Positions 39,078 through 49,282 of a DNA stretch of 64,000 nt are shown here, one piece after another. The stretch lies in assembly GCF_000203795.2 (NCBI RefSeq), contig NW_006281106.1:1121302-1185301 (forward strand). Reading direction: 5' to 3'. Positions within the stretch are counted from its first letter, which is position 1. The number at the start of each line of letters is the position of its first letter. The translations under genes were made by a program, and so were the position numbers. The notes under the pieces were generated by a model. That model saw only the letters and a program-made list of their open reading frames with translations. It ran no database searches and was not told the origin of the DNA. The DNA is from Batrachochytrium dendrobatidis JAM81 (Eukaryota; Chytridiomycota; Chytridiomycetes; Rhizophydiales).

Positions 39078-41296
39078 GATTGCTTGAGGGAATATAGACA
39101 AGGTGTTGATGAGTTTCAAGCCAAAGTTGGATATCTAAAAATAAATTCGGTTATTGCACTGATTTGGTGTCGAATTTCTTGAGCAATGGCGCAATAAATT
39201 CACAGCATGTTTTTATTAGACAAGACAGCGTGTCTAGCCAGCTAAATTGCTACGAGCGTTACAATGTGATTTGCAGTAAAGCAATGCAGTTTCAATCTGA
39301 ATTTAACTTTGATAAAATAGTGTCAATTGGCTATTCTCTGTCATAGACTGGTTCCTGGATTGTTCATTCGAACGTATTCATTTTGTTCGAGTTTAGTATA
39401 ATATATTGACTAAAGTCATGATAAATCTAGTATGCGTCGGATGGAATATTTAGATTGAAATTTAAAGAATATATGATAAACCTGTGGTTGACTTGGATCA
39501 AGCAACGTACAATTCATTACATCTGCAACCATATTCACCCAAAATGGAACATTTGTATCTCTGCAACTGCTCCACTTTGCTTTGAAATAAACCCTCCTCA
39601 ATTCTTCAACACAACATCCATCATATAATACACATAATCTAATTTTAAACAGAGTATCACTTGCTTCACTTTTTGAATAGTCATATATTGTACGGTCAGT
39701 AGATTCATTCATTGCAATTCAGATATTGGATTTGGCTGTTTTCAATACAGCTACAAATTCTAATTTGTTGTATTTTGATTCTACCGAAATATTTGTGCTT
39801 CAGTTTGACAAAACAGCAATTGCACATCTTGGAAATATAACGATTGTTTCCATCTCGATCACCCAACATTTTGCAAAAGAGAATCGAGGATTGACAGGGA
39901 CTGTGATGTGAATGTCGCTTTAAACATTCGTTTGGTATTTTATACAAAAGTAAGCAGAGGGGAAAGCCCAGTAAATTAAAGAGTTCAAAGGGCACAGTAT
40001 TGACTAGTAAATTTGGTGGAATTATTATTTCATGGAACTGGCTGTTCACTGTGTATTACGATGCCCTTATTTAATGGTCCATTTACGTGAATACGGCAAT
40101 AAGAGAACAGTTGCAGCAATCAAGAAATGTAAATAGAATTAGCATCTAGCCAACTGTGGTAGCTGACCAAGTCGTTTATAATGGAATTTGCCCTTTGGCT
40201 TGCTAGTACAGACTACCAACACTTTGGTATATAAATTTATTCATGAATTAGAAATACCTGCAGCACCAAGCTGAAAAAATTGTACATTATAGTCTTTTAC
40301 CAACTTGGATTATCATGATGATTAGTGTACATTATCTCGTGCCTGCTCAAGTATGCACTTGATCAAAACTCGACGTGCCATAAACACGAATGGCGTCAGG
40401 GTATGGGCTGAACGGTTGAGGATTTAGTTTACATCTGGTCATCATTAGCACTTTATTCACCTCACTTTGTTTACTAAAATCCATTTAAATTCCATCAATG
40501 TCAGCGGTTACACATTGCAGGCTATTCTAACGGGTGCACATGGCATTTCTACCTGCCGTCTGAAGGGTTAGCATTGACGCGTTCAACTGTTTGCTTGTGA
40601 AAATTCCGGGTCTACTGGTTGCCCATCTGATTTTCTGCTTGGGCACTTTAAACCAAATAGTAGCAAACGAATTTGTCAAGGGAAACCTAACAATTCCGGA
40701 CCCTATTAAGTTTTAACAGCAAATCAAGTGGCCTGCATGTGTATCAAGTAAAGCCTGTTTTGCATCGAGCAAAGTCAATGGAATTGTTATTGTCTATTTT
40801 CTTCGACTTTCCACTCAAACCACTACTTTGCATCGCTATTGGACTGTCGTTGGTCAACCATCGTATCTCGACAAAAGATCTTCTTTTGCCTTTGTACACT
40901 TACGACCATCAGGACATTGTTCATATCTGAAGCTATCCACTGTGCACTCATCACTCATTCAAGGATACTTTAACTATAGGCAAATCTCATCTTCAAATCA
41001 CTCCTCAGTTGCATTCCGTTTCCTGGAAATAGCCTGTGATAAATATCATTGTCTCGGGTCGACTGAATCGTTAATCTCTGCTAAACATAGTCTTGTTATA
41101 TTGTCGTCGTTGGTTCTATTTGCTACTGCAGCAGATCATTGTTCGTCCTGGAAACGCTTTTGTCGCACCCCACTGACATTCAGCAAGTCGATTTACCTAT
41201 AGCCTGCTCAATCAGTGCTTCTATTTGCCCAATTCTTGGTCAAAAAACTAGATTAAAGTTTTTATTCAGATAGCACACATCTATCGGTTTTATTCT
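39078..41296. other. 2.2-kb gene-free region with repeat copy H
   Basis: 39525-40099 is an inverted-repeat element in reverse orientation. 40100-41296 is upstream of the SH3 protein gene. Open frames at 40739-41202 show no domain or signal and I do not call them. Confidence 0.5.
39525..40099 (-). mobile_element. Complete reverse-orientation copy (H) of the inverted-repeat element
   Basis: Read on the minus strand it starts GCCGTATTCACGTAAATGG and ends CCATTTTGGGTGAATATGG, an inverted pair. The interior matches copies A, B and G block by block, for instance CAGCCAGTTCCATGAAAT, TGTGCCCTTTGAACTC and CAATATATGACTATTCAAAAAG. Two overlapping minus-strand open frames (114 and 98 codons) cover most of it, but neither resembles a known protein. 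Confidence 0.78.
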
Positions 41297-43555
41297 ATGA
41301 TCCCTACAGCATTCCTTCGTTTGACGTTCCTGCTGTTGGCAGGGTGCCTATCGACCACATTGGGTCAAGATTGCGTGCCAGTCACTGGTTCATCAGTTTG
41401 CAGATGGTGGAGCGGGGCCCAAGTTCGTCCTTCCTTTGCATCATCTGTTTTTCAGTTTGATTATTTTGCCATGACTTATGCAAGTTATGCTTCGCTAGAC
41501 AATCTTTACTGCAACTTTAATATGGAGAGTCTTCGGTACACCACTGCCAACGTGTGCAATCTAATGCTGCATCTCCCTGAATCTGTTGGTGGATGCCCCA
41601 ATACAAACCCATCTCGATCCTCACAACGTCTGTGCTGGTACCAGTGCGATGCATTTTTAAAAACTTTCGAAACCCAGTTGAACGATCAATCCATCTGCAC
41701 TCCAACATTTGATTTCGCATTGATTCAACGTAGACAAAATGCTCTACATTTATATAGACGGCAATGCCGTGATCGGGATTTCGTCGATCAAGACATTACA
41801 AACTATGCTCCCTTTTGTATCGAGTCTAATTCTGAAAACTGTGGCTTTACTACAATCTCAGCCATGAGAGAATACTGTAGCGACGGCATTAATCGAAGGT
41901 TTGATCGCTGCTGTCATACCGCTCTTTCGCGACAGGCTACGATTTTTCCTAGGCCTACCATTCCCATACCTTCACCTAATGGACCGGACCCAGGTACTCC
42001 TCCATCTGCGCCAAATGACCCAAGTGCTCCTGTACCTGATCCTGGTTCTCCATCTACACCAAACGGTCCTGCACCTGCACCTGGTTCTCCATCTACACCA
42101 AATGGTCCTTTACCTGATCCTGGTTCTCCATCTACGCCAAATGGTCCTGCACCCATTCCTCAGAGCCCGCCAATTCCTGGACTACCTAATCCCAGTGGTC
42201 GTGTTGCGACTCCACCCATATCTAACCAAGGCAATCCTAATATCCCATTGAATTTTCCAAGCACCTTTCCCTCGACTGGAAATGATAATTCCAATCAGGT
42301 TAGTCCCAGAGCTGATCATACACAGGCCACCAATACTCCAGCTTTGGATCAGTCCGATTCTTCGTGGTGTAAAGTAATTGGTTCGAATTGTGAAAGTGCT
42401 CTCGGTCTTATTTTTGGAGGTGTTGTTGTAGTATCTATTTTCATTACTGGCTTGGCCATGTTTGTTCATAATTCAGCTGCTCAGAGACGGAATGCCCTTC
42501 AGAATTCACAGAAAACAGCCAACCAGCATTTTAGTTTACCACCACTTGCTGCCTTGCCTGTTCCAGAACAACCAGCCCAAACCAAAACCATGTACGGTTT
42601 ATTCACTCGCAACCCAAAGCTTGACATTGCACCACCTCCTCCTCCATCACCTGCTGCAGATGAGCCCGTGGAGCAAGACCTACACAAGATTGATGTTGAA
42701 TTGCCTGAAGTGTTTGGTGTCAATGTACCGTCAGCCGCGTTGCTCAAGATTTACCGTCGAAACTACCTTGAATTTGTTCCAGTAGGCCAAATTAAACGAA
42801 GTATTCGTTGGATCAAGAGCATGACAAGTGTCAGCAGTTTTGAAAGCTTTAGAAACTCGGTGTATGACAATTCTGATGCGGTCAGTCTTCCTGGAAGTGT
42901 ATACTCTTCGGACTCGCTTTCACCAAGTGAATCCCCATCCAACGGACCACTTCGGCGGTCTCACGATCTAGACTTTTCTCGTGGATCTATACCTTCTCGA
43001 CATATCAGCGGACATCGCAATGAATATGTCACGTCCAAACCCAACATTTCTATTGCGGACCGATCATTGCAGGATGTGCGTGCATCTACAATTTTGGTAT
43101 CGCTTCCCGAAGTATTGTTACCCAAAGACTCGTCTCCAATTGCGACAGCGGCGGCCGAGTCCCATACGTTTGCTTCTCCCATTGCAGCAGCTATTGCAGA
43201 ATGTGGATCATCTATAGAATCCACTGATGATCAAGCAGGCCATCTCCCACCCTTGCTTCCTGCCACATCTGATTTTGGAGGTGTAAAACTACACGAACCA
43301 CACGTCGATGGTCTACAACAGCTGCCACTTGAACCCCATGTCCAAGAAAAACTAGATCAAGGCCATACTATCTATCAATGTATTTTACCTCTGACTTACA
43401 CGGATGATCAAAACCTTGAGTTGAATTTAGGGGATCGATTGGTAGTTTATGAAACACTTGTTGATGGGTATGCCTATGGTGAGAATCTATCGACGGGTGT
43501 CCATGGGCGATTTTCGCTAGCCAACATCAATATATTGACGACTGCCAATCCATAG
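41297..43555 (+). CDS. Single-pass membrane protein with Cys-rich ectodomain, Pro-rich repeats and C-terminal SH3 domain
   Basis: A single exon of 752 codons. A signal peptide (FLRLTFLLLAGCLSTTLG) precedes a Cys-rich ectodomain of about 190 residues with about 14 cysteines (CVPVTGSSVCRWW, CNLMLHLPESVGGCPNT, LCWYQC), recalling the frizzled-like ectodomains of fungal Fus1/SH3 sensors. Next is a Pro-rich stalk with near-exact repeats of PDPGSPSTPNGPA. One membrane helix (ALGLIFGGVVVVSIFITGLA) is followed by a basic stop. The cytosolic part is Ser rich and ends in an SH3 domain (residues about 690-748: ILPLTYTDDQNLELNLGDRL, VHGRFSLANI). The topology suggests a surface receptor or polarity sensor that recruits Pro-rich partners. 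The gene is intronless, unlike most neighbours. Confidence 0.75.
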   Translation: MIPTAFLRLTFLLLAGCLSTTLGQDCVPVTGSSVCRWWSGAQVRPSFASSVFQFDYFAMTYASYASLDNLYCNFNMESLRYTTANVCNLMLHLPESVGGCPNTNPSRSSQRLCWYQCDAFLKTFETQLNDQSICTPTFDFALIQRRQNALHLYRRQCRDRDFVDQDITNYAPFCIESNSENCGFTTISAMREYCSDGINRRFDRCCHTALSRQATIFPRPTIPIPSPNGPDPGTPPSAPNDPSAPVPDPGSPSTPNGPAPAPGSPSTPNGPLPDPGSPSTPNGPAPIPQSPPIPGLPNPSGRVATPPISNQGNPNIPLNFPSTFPSTGNDNSNQVSPRADHTQATNTPALDQSDSSWCKVIGSNCESALGLIFGGVVVVSIFITGLAMFVHNSAAQRRNALQNSQKTANQHFSLPPLAALPVPEQPAQTKTMYGLFTRNPKLDIAPPPPPSPAADEPVEQDLHKIDVELPEVFGVNVPSAALLKIYRRNYLEFVPVGQIKRSIRWIKSMTSVSSFESFRNSVYDNSDAVSLPGSVYSSDSLSPSESPSNGPLRRSHDLDFSRGSIPSRHISGHRNEYVTSKPNISIADRSLQDVRASTILVSLPEVLLPKDSSPIATAAAESHTFASPIAAAIAECGSSIESTDDQAGHLPPLLPATSDFGGVKLHEPHVDGLQQLPLEPHVQEKLDQGHTIYQCILPLTYTDDQNLELNLGDRLVVYETLVDGYAYGENLSTGVHGRFSLANINILTTANP
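42033..42160 (+). repeat. Tandem 39-bp coding repeat in the Pro-rich stalk
   Basis: About three nearly identical 39-bp units encode 13-residue repeats (PDPGSPSTPNGPA and variants). They lie between the ectodomain and the membrane helix, where copy number could vary between strains. Confidence 0.75.
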
Positions 43556-43796
43556 GCTGTACACTTAAAGCACAATTGGCTCGAGCTAGCATCTAGCCTT
43601 GCAAGTATATTACTGATTTATATTTTTGTGGCGAATAAAACATGCAATGACACACTTTCAAACCATTCAACTCTATTTTACATCAACATCTGCTTTACAA
43701 ATCCATAGCGATTCGATTGTTCATTCATCAATTAGCGATTCCGAATAAAATAAAATGGCATTCTCGATTTGATTCAACATTCCAAAACTCATCGAC

Positions 43797-44874
43797 ATGG
43801 CGTCGAATAAAGATCAAGTAAACGTTGATAAAGAAACATGGTATTCACCCTTACCTGAATCACTTACAGGAAGCATTACACATCCTGCAGCCAATGCAAG
43901 TACAGTTGAATTGAGGATTGTAGGTCTTGCACTTTTTTCAATGTTATTTTCTAATATGGATTGCAGATTACAAGTCTAGGACAAACCACATCTTTTGCAG
44001 AACAATGGACAATGGATATTGTTGAGAAACAGGGATGCACAACAAGTATATGTCGACAAAGTGCAGAGCAAGTTTATTCAAATCGATCGACTGGATGCCA
44101 AACTAGTTGTTGGTAACGACACCCGAATCAAGGTCCAAAACCTAGCACGACAAAAACGATTCCATGCCAAACATGAAACAAGGTTTAGTCGAAAACAGCA
44201 GAAAGCAATGGGTATGTTGAGTCTACCCAAAAAGGACTTGAAGTTTGAGGTGTTTGTTCCATTGCATACACTTTGGATGGGCTATATTTGCCAAGTGATT
44301 GGAATTCAGAATCCATTAAATAAAGCGACTCTCTCTCAGCAAGAGGAAAAACCAGATATGGCTACGGATCTAACATTGGAACAGTCAGAAACTGTATTGG
44401 CGAAGCTGATCAAAGCTGATTTTCATGGTGCTTTCCTTACAGGTAACTGTGCATGCCATGGATACATCTAATGTAGTTAATACTACAATCCAATTGAATA
44501 TTAATTTGTATATTTCATTAGTGGTCAAGTCAAAGTGTCCTAGTAATATAGGCATTTCTGGAATTGTAATCAAGGACACTGAGAATATGTTTCATCTTAT
44601 TTCTCGTAAAAATACTCTCAAAGGTGAGCTTGTGATTGCTTGCACTAGTTAAATGTACATGCTGTTTGGGTCAAGTTTTTATGCAATGGCATGCTTAATA
44701 AATCTAAACCCTGCTATGCCGGCCCATTTTGTGGTAGCTATCCCAAAACAAGGCAACGTATTCACGTTTGGAGTCGGCAATTCCCTCATTACCTTGTATG
44801 GAAATCAGTTTCGTACTCGTCCCGCAGATAGAGCCAGCAAGAAATTCAAGGCAAAGCCAAGTGTTGCGCTTTGA
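43797..44874 (+). CDS. POP4: RNase P/MRP protein subunit Pop4 (Rpp29)
   Basis: Four exons (43797-43919, 44001-44442, 44522-44623, 44738-44874) encode 267 residues. The Rpp29 core is clear: FVPLHTLWMGYICQV, LIKADFHGAFLT, then across the intron VVKSKCPSNIGISGIVIKD, MFHLISRKNTLK, AIPKQGNVFTF and the basic end RASKKFKAKPSVAL. Upstream is the family's basic helix (SRKQQKAMG). Pop4 binds the catalytic RNA and supports tRNA 5' processing and rRNA processing. It acts in the nucleus and nucleolus. Confidence 0.95.
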
Positions 44875-45384
44875 TTCGTTACTTTTTAAATCCACCATTC
44901 AGTAGACTAGTTCATCTCTCAAATCAAACTATGCATCTACGACCATATTCACATCAATGAACCATTTTCTGTATTATCTTGCAGTAATTTGAGTCTGGAA
45001 TAAATCATTGGATATCCGTTGCGTATTCTTACTACAAATGGACTGTACTGATTCTTTAGCTGGTATTCTCAATCCTTTCAAACACAACATCCATTATATG
45101 GTGTACAATCTATCAAGTCGTCTTTGTATTGTGAAATATATGTTTTTGCTCTAGTTCAAGAAACTAAAGATTACAGGTTGTCTTGATGCCGATCGTCGAG
45201 AAAAGGACTGGCAAACTTTAAAGAGTTGACACCCTTATTTAATATTTTACGTGGAGATGGTTGTAGAGATGTTCAATAAACAAATACCAGTTCAAGATTA
45301 TGGCTCAAGTGATTTGACTTGTTCATTATACAGAATATTTGATAGTGTATGAACAAAAGAATCAGAAATCAATACAATGATTCA
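44875..45384. other. Convergent intergenic region with repeat copy I
   Basis: This stretch lies between the 3' ends of Pop4 (+) and the nucleotidyltransferase (-). 44936-45262 is a reverse-orientation repeat copy; nothing else is seen. Confidence 0.5.
44936..45262 (-). mobile_element. Short reverse-orientation copy (I) of the inverted-repeat element
   Basis: On the minus strand it starts ACCATCTCCACGTAAAATAT followed by TAAATAAGGGTGTC, and it ends TTCATTGATGTGAATATGGTC. Internal blocks CACAACATCCATTATATGGT and TTTAAAGAGTTGACACCC match copy H. About 330 bp; the centre is deleted. Confidence 0.68.
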
Positions 45385-48300
45385 TCACGTAGCAGTTGCA
45401 ATGACACCAGCTTCTGAAATAGTTTCAATGTATGGGTTGCTATGACGTTTTGTACTGCTATGATCTGATGCAATAGATGATCGGGATCGCCAGTTGGTGC
45501 TACTGGCTGTACCTCCAGTACTGGTCGTGCTTTGTTTCCTGTTTGCAGCCGATTGATACTGACCATTGGTGCTTGTGGCGTTTTGGCGAGAATTGGCCGA
45601 GTTGTGGTATCGACCATTATAGCTTGCTGAACTTCGACGACGATCAGAATTTTGATAGGAATCATCCGAGTGCTGAGAGTTGTTGCTTTGACGACGATTT
45701 AGACCATATCCTCCACGATTCCTATTCGATGTGAATTCACGACATACAACAGGAACCAGCAGTTCATTGACCACGCCTGGAGTATCAGAACCCACAAGAT
45801 CAGCAGCTCTACGAAACTCTTTCAATAGTCGAATCAGGCTGGTTGTAGTAGTGTTTCGAGTGCAGTTGCGATCCGCTTCAAATGGATCCTCAACAATCAA
45901 AACAAGATTACCATTCCGACCACGTTTTCCCTTGCTAGCTTGATCAGTCGTTACAGTTTTGAATCCATTTCCATCTTTAATCGACACACAGTTTGATGCA
46001 TCGTATACATGTTCGTAGCCAAAGTACCTCATAAATCCATAAAATAATGCTACAACTCCGCGTGGTGATCTGAAAATATCATCGACATTATCCCATCCAA
46101 GAAGCATGGTTGCTTCGGTATATTTTCGTAATAGAGGGCTGTCGAGATTGTGCTCAAAAGTAACATCCACTTCTCGCATTAAAGGTGCACCTTTTTTGCC
46201 AGACTCGTTTCTTTTGCCCCTTGCTCTAATGGTAGGACAAGGCACATGCGCAACAGAAACTGTTCCTGGCGGCACGGCCAGTTGCAAGGACGGTAAAAGT
46301 CCCAGCTTTTGCATATAAGCTATAGCCATAATGGAGTATGCATACGAGCTCAAGGTTCCTGAATAAAAATGACATATTCAAATAGGTATTTAGTAGGTTG
46401 CAATCAAGATGACTGCCTGAATAGCAATATTATAATCATATTACCTCCACTTGAAGGATTGTTTAGATCTCGGGCTTTTGACCAAAGTTTGATGAGCAGA
46501 ATAAAAGGCTTTACTCTAGGATCCAGCAACGTGTATGCTTTCAAAAGTGCAGAATTGTAAACACCAAGACTATGACCAACATTGATATCTGCATGCACAC
46601 AGAGCTTGGGATCATAAAATTTGCAAATGGGAACTCGAGCGTGAGAGATTGCTACGACTTCTTTCATGCCTCCAGCTCGCAGTATTCCAGCCAGATGATG
46701 CATGTTTTTAGCCTTGTGATTTGAAATCAGCTCGGGAGAAATCTCAATTGTCATGTCTACATCCGATGTGTTGAGTCCAAGATTGTTGACAGACGAGCCA
46801 AAAAGATACACATGTGCAGTATTGTTGTATGCCTGATTAAGAATCTTTTGTACTTTATCAACAAATTCACGGCGATCAGGCTGTCCTGCTAGCCTTGTAA
46901 ACTCCTAAAATCAACAAAATTCAAGCATTATTATCAACGTATTAATACACAAGAGTCTTGGATTGTTCAAATCGCATTAGTAACAAATAACTTTGGATCT
47001 GGGTATTTACCTCGTAAAAGTTTTGTAAATCAAGAGCTGTTTCAAGATCGTATACTTGTACAGGTGCAGGAGCCTCAACAGTCAATAGGTCAAGTGCTTC
47101 TGGAGAACTGTCATTCGGTTCTATAGTGTCCTCATCCGACATGCTGGATTCGTCTTCAAAGCACTCCTGAGCAAAATCGACCCAACTGTCTTGGATTGGA
47201 ATGGCATCGGCTATTTCTTGTGGTGTTGGATTGACAACCATGTTGAGAAAGATTTTACGAAGTCCGTTCTTGAGGGGAGCCGAACGAGATAGCGTCCAGA
47301 TTTCTCCGCGAATGACAACAAGAATAGGATCGATTAGATTTAAAAATCCAAGAGATCGTAGCTTAGGCAGGGATTCAATTTCCTCTTGATTGGTCTTGAG
47401 CAGCCAGTTGGAGAGAGCCTCATGAAAATCTCGTAGTGGACTTCCCAGGTCATTGTTAAAGCAGGATTTGTCCTCTACGAAATAGACGCACAAAGCACAG
47501 ACAATGACTTGGATACGAATCTTGGGAAATTGACGCACGTTGAGCTCTGTAGAAACAGAATTGCCTTGCACTGAAGGTTTAGACGCAGAGCTAAAAGGTG
47601 AGGCCTGACTAGTTCGCAGTGGGGATTTGAGTGTTTTTGGCAGAGGTTTACCTGAATGACCCTCGGATGCAACAGAGACTTGAATGGGTGTTTCAGGTTT
47701 GCTTTTAGATTTAAGCTTTGAAGGCGATTTGTTTAGAGTTGACTCGAATGTCTTTGCCATATCAAGAAGCAATGGCAGCAGTTTTGGAACATAAGTCAAG
47801 GGAGTATGCAACACATAGTTCCAGTCTGCAGCAAGCTGACGGAGTCTTAGTTGCTGAGGCATGTCTGAAGTATCAACAGGATTTTGATGTATAACTTCTT
47901 TACAGTCAGATACCAGCTCCAACTGGAAGATGCCAGCATTATCAACATATACAGGATATGGATGAGTCAAGAAAAACTCGGCAAGACCACCAGATGGAAT
48001 GAGAGCGTCCATATATTTCTGTCGTTCATACATTGAAAGCTTTGAACCGGTTAGTATGTCATTTTCCTCAAGACATCGAGAGTAGAGCGACAGCGTGCGT
48101 GTCGTGGCATCAGTAACAGACAGAGTTCGATCTTGAGCCCAGTAAAGAGTAGCAGCGCATAACACAACCAATTCCAATATCAATCGCTCATCGTCAGTTG
48201 GCTTGGTGGATGCCAACATAACATCCTTGACACTCTGATGATTTATCTGACGTTGAGGCTTGAGAGTACCTTTGGCATTACTGAGCGATTTTGAGCTTCG

Positions 48301-48867
48301 ACCATCCGACTTTGGCTTCAAACCATCTTTTTTTACATTGACATTTGACTCGGATGCATTCAATGCATGATTGTGAAGGTTGGAAGTAATGGTTTGACGA
48401 ACACTAATGGCGAGTGCTATAAGACGACCGTCGATATTTACAGCATCAGAAATATCCAATGCATCCGTATCAGAAGGTTTACTAATAGCACTCAACGAGT
48501 ACTGGCCAGGATTAGAAAAGTTTAGCTGCCAAGAAGCCTTGTTAATCAGAAACACAGTGGGTCCGTTGGCCAAGTATTCAATTAATTGATTATCTGATAA
48601 AAGCATAGGAGCATCCTGACTATTACATTTGTCAGACTGTTTGATACCATCATCCAAGTCTGCAGTATTTGACAAGATACGTTGTTCAATAGCCAACGAA
48701 TGCATCATACGGACTCTACGCTGAATCTCATGTATATCACAGCGATATCTCTTTGTAGACCAAATAGCAAGGACAGACATGCAACGAATCATATCATTGA
48801 CAAAGAGTTCGGGAGAAGTCATTCCGTCAAGTTGGAGTAAGAATGCAAACTCGACTTGATAAAACAT
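45385..48867 (-). CDS. Large Cid1/TUT-type terminal nucleotidyltransferase
   Basis: Three exons (48867-47011, 46904-46445, 46358-45385) encode 1096 residues. The first 619 residues have no domain that I recognise; a Ser/Lys-rich linker sits around residues 380-450. The catalytic part starts in exon 2: LFGSSVNNLGLNTSDVDMTI is the GS...DVD motif of polymerase-beta-type nucleotidyltransferases, with the third Asp in HADINVG. PAP/OAS1-like helical segments follow (LLKAYTLLDPRVKPFILLIK, GTLSSYAYSIMAIAYMQ, and a long insert before RSPRGVVALFYGFMRYFGYE). The C-terminus is Ser/Asn/Gln rich. Such enzymes add U or A tails to RNA 3' ends; U against A cannot be told from this. The first large open frame continues past the exon 1 donor only by read-through. 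Confidence 0.82.
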
Positions 48868-49282
48868 TTATATATTCACTAGTGGCACAGCTTGCTTATC
48901 AACTCATGGCTTCTATTGTCATTCTATTGTTTTATTAGAGCGGCACTGTCAACTAAAAGAATTGCGCTAAGCAAACGGTAGTCAAATCCATTCAATTGCT
49001 TTGTTGTGGTTTTTGTTTCCAAATTCCTTTTGTAACCGATTGTCTGTTGATCAATCTTGCTGACTTGATAGTCATGTCAAGTGCATATCAAACTATACAC
49101 TCTGTCAACCTAAATGACTTTGATCATTCAGTATGGTTTTATTGGTCAAATCCTAGAGTTCAACTCTAAACATTTTGCGATACCCATCAAGATATTTATT
49201 GTGGTCAGATTCGTTAATAGTTGATTAAAAACAAGTTACTTGTCAAGTAAACAGCACATGCACTGCTGACTTTAGTAGTGAA
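48868..49282 (-). promoter_or_regulatory. Upstream region of the nucleotidyltransferase / Csm1 3' flank
   Basis: The region lies between two minus-strand genes. AT-rich, with no coding signal. Confidence 0.35.

Noticed and set aside
39416..40049. Two overlapping minus-strand frames of 98 and 114 codons as a possible protein gene
   Set aside because: They lie largely inside repeat copy H, do not match any protein family, and the equivalent frames are broken in the other copies.
40739..41202. Overlapping frames with hydrophobic segments upstream of the SH3 protein
   Set aside because: Two frames compete for the same bases and neither shows a family motif or clean splice sites.
46942..47010. 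Read-through tail of the 641-codon minus-strand frame
   Set aside because: A donor at 47010 and an acceptor at 46905 join FYE directly to EFTRLAG and the catalytic domain, so the tail is intron.
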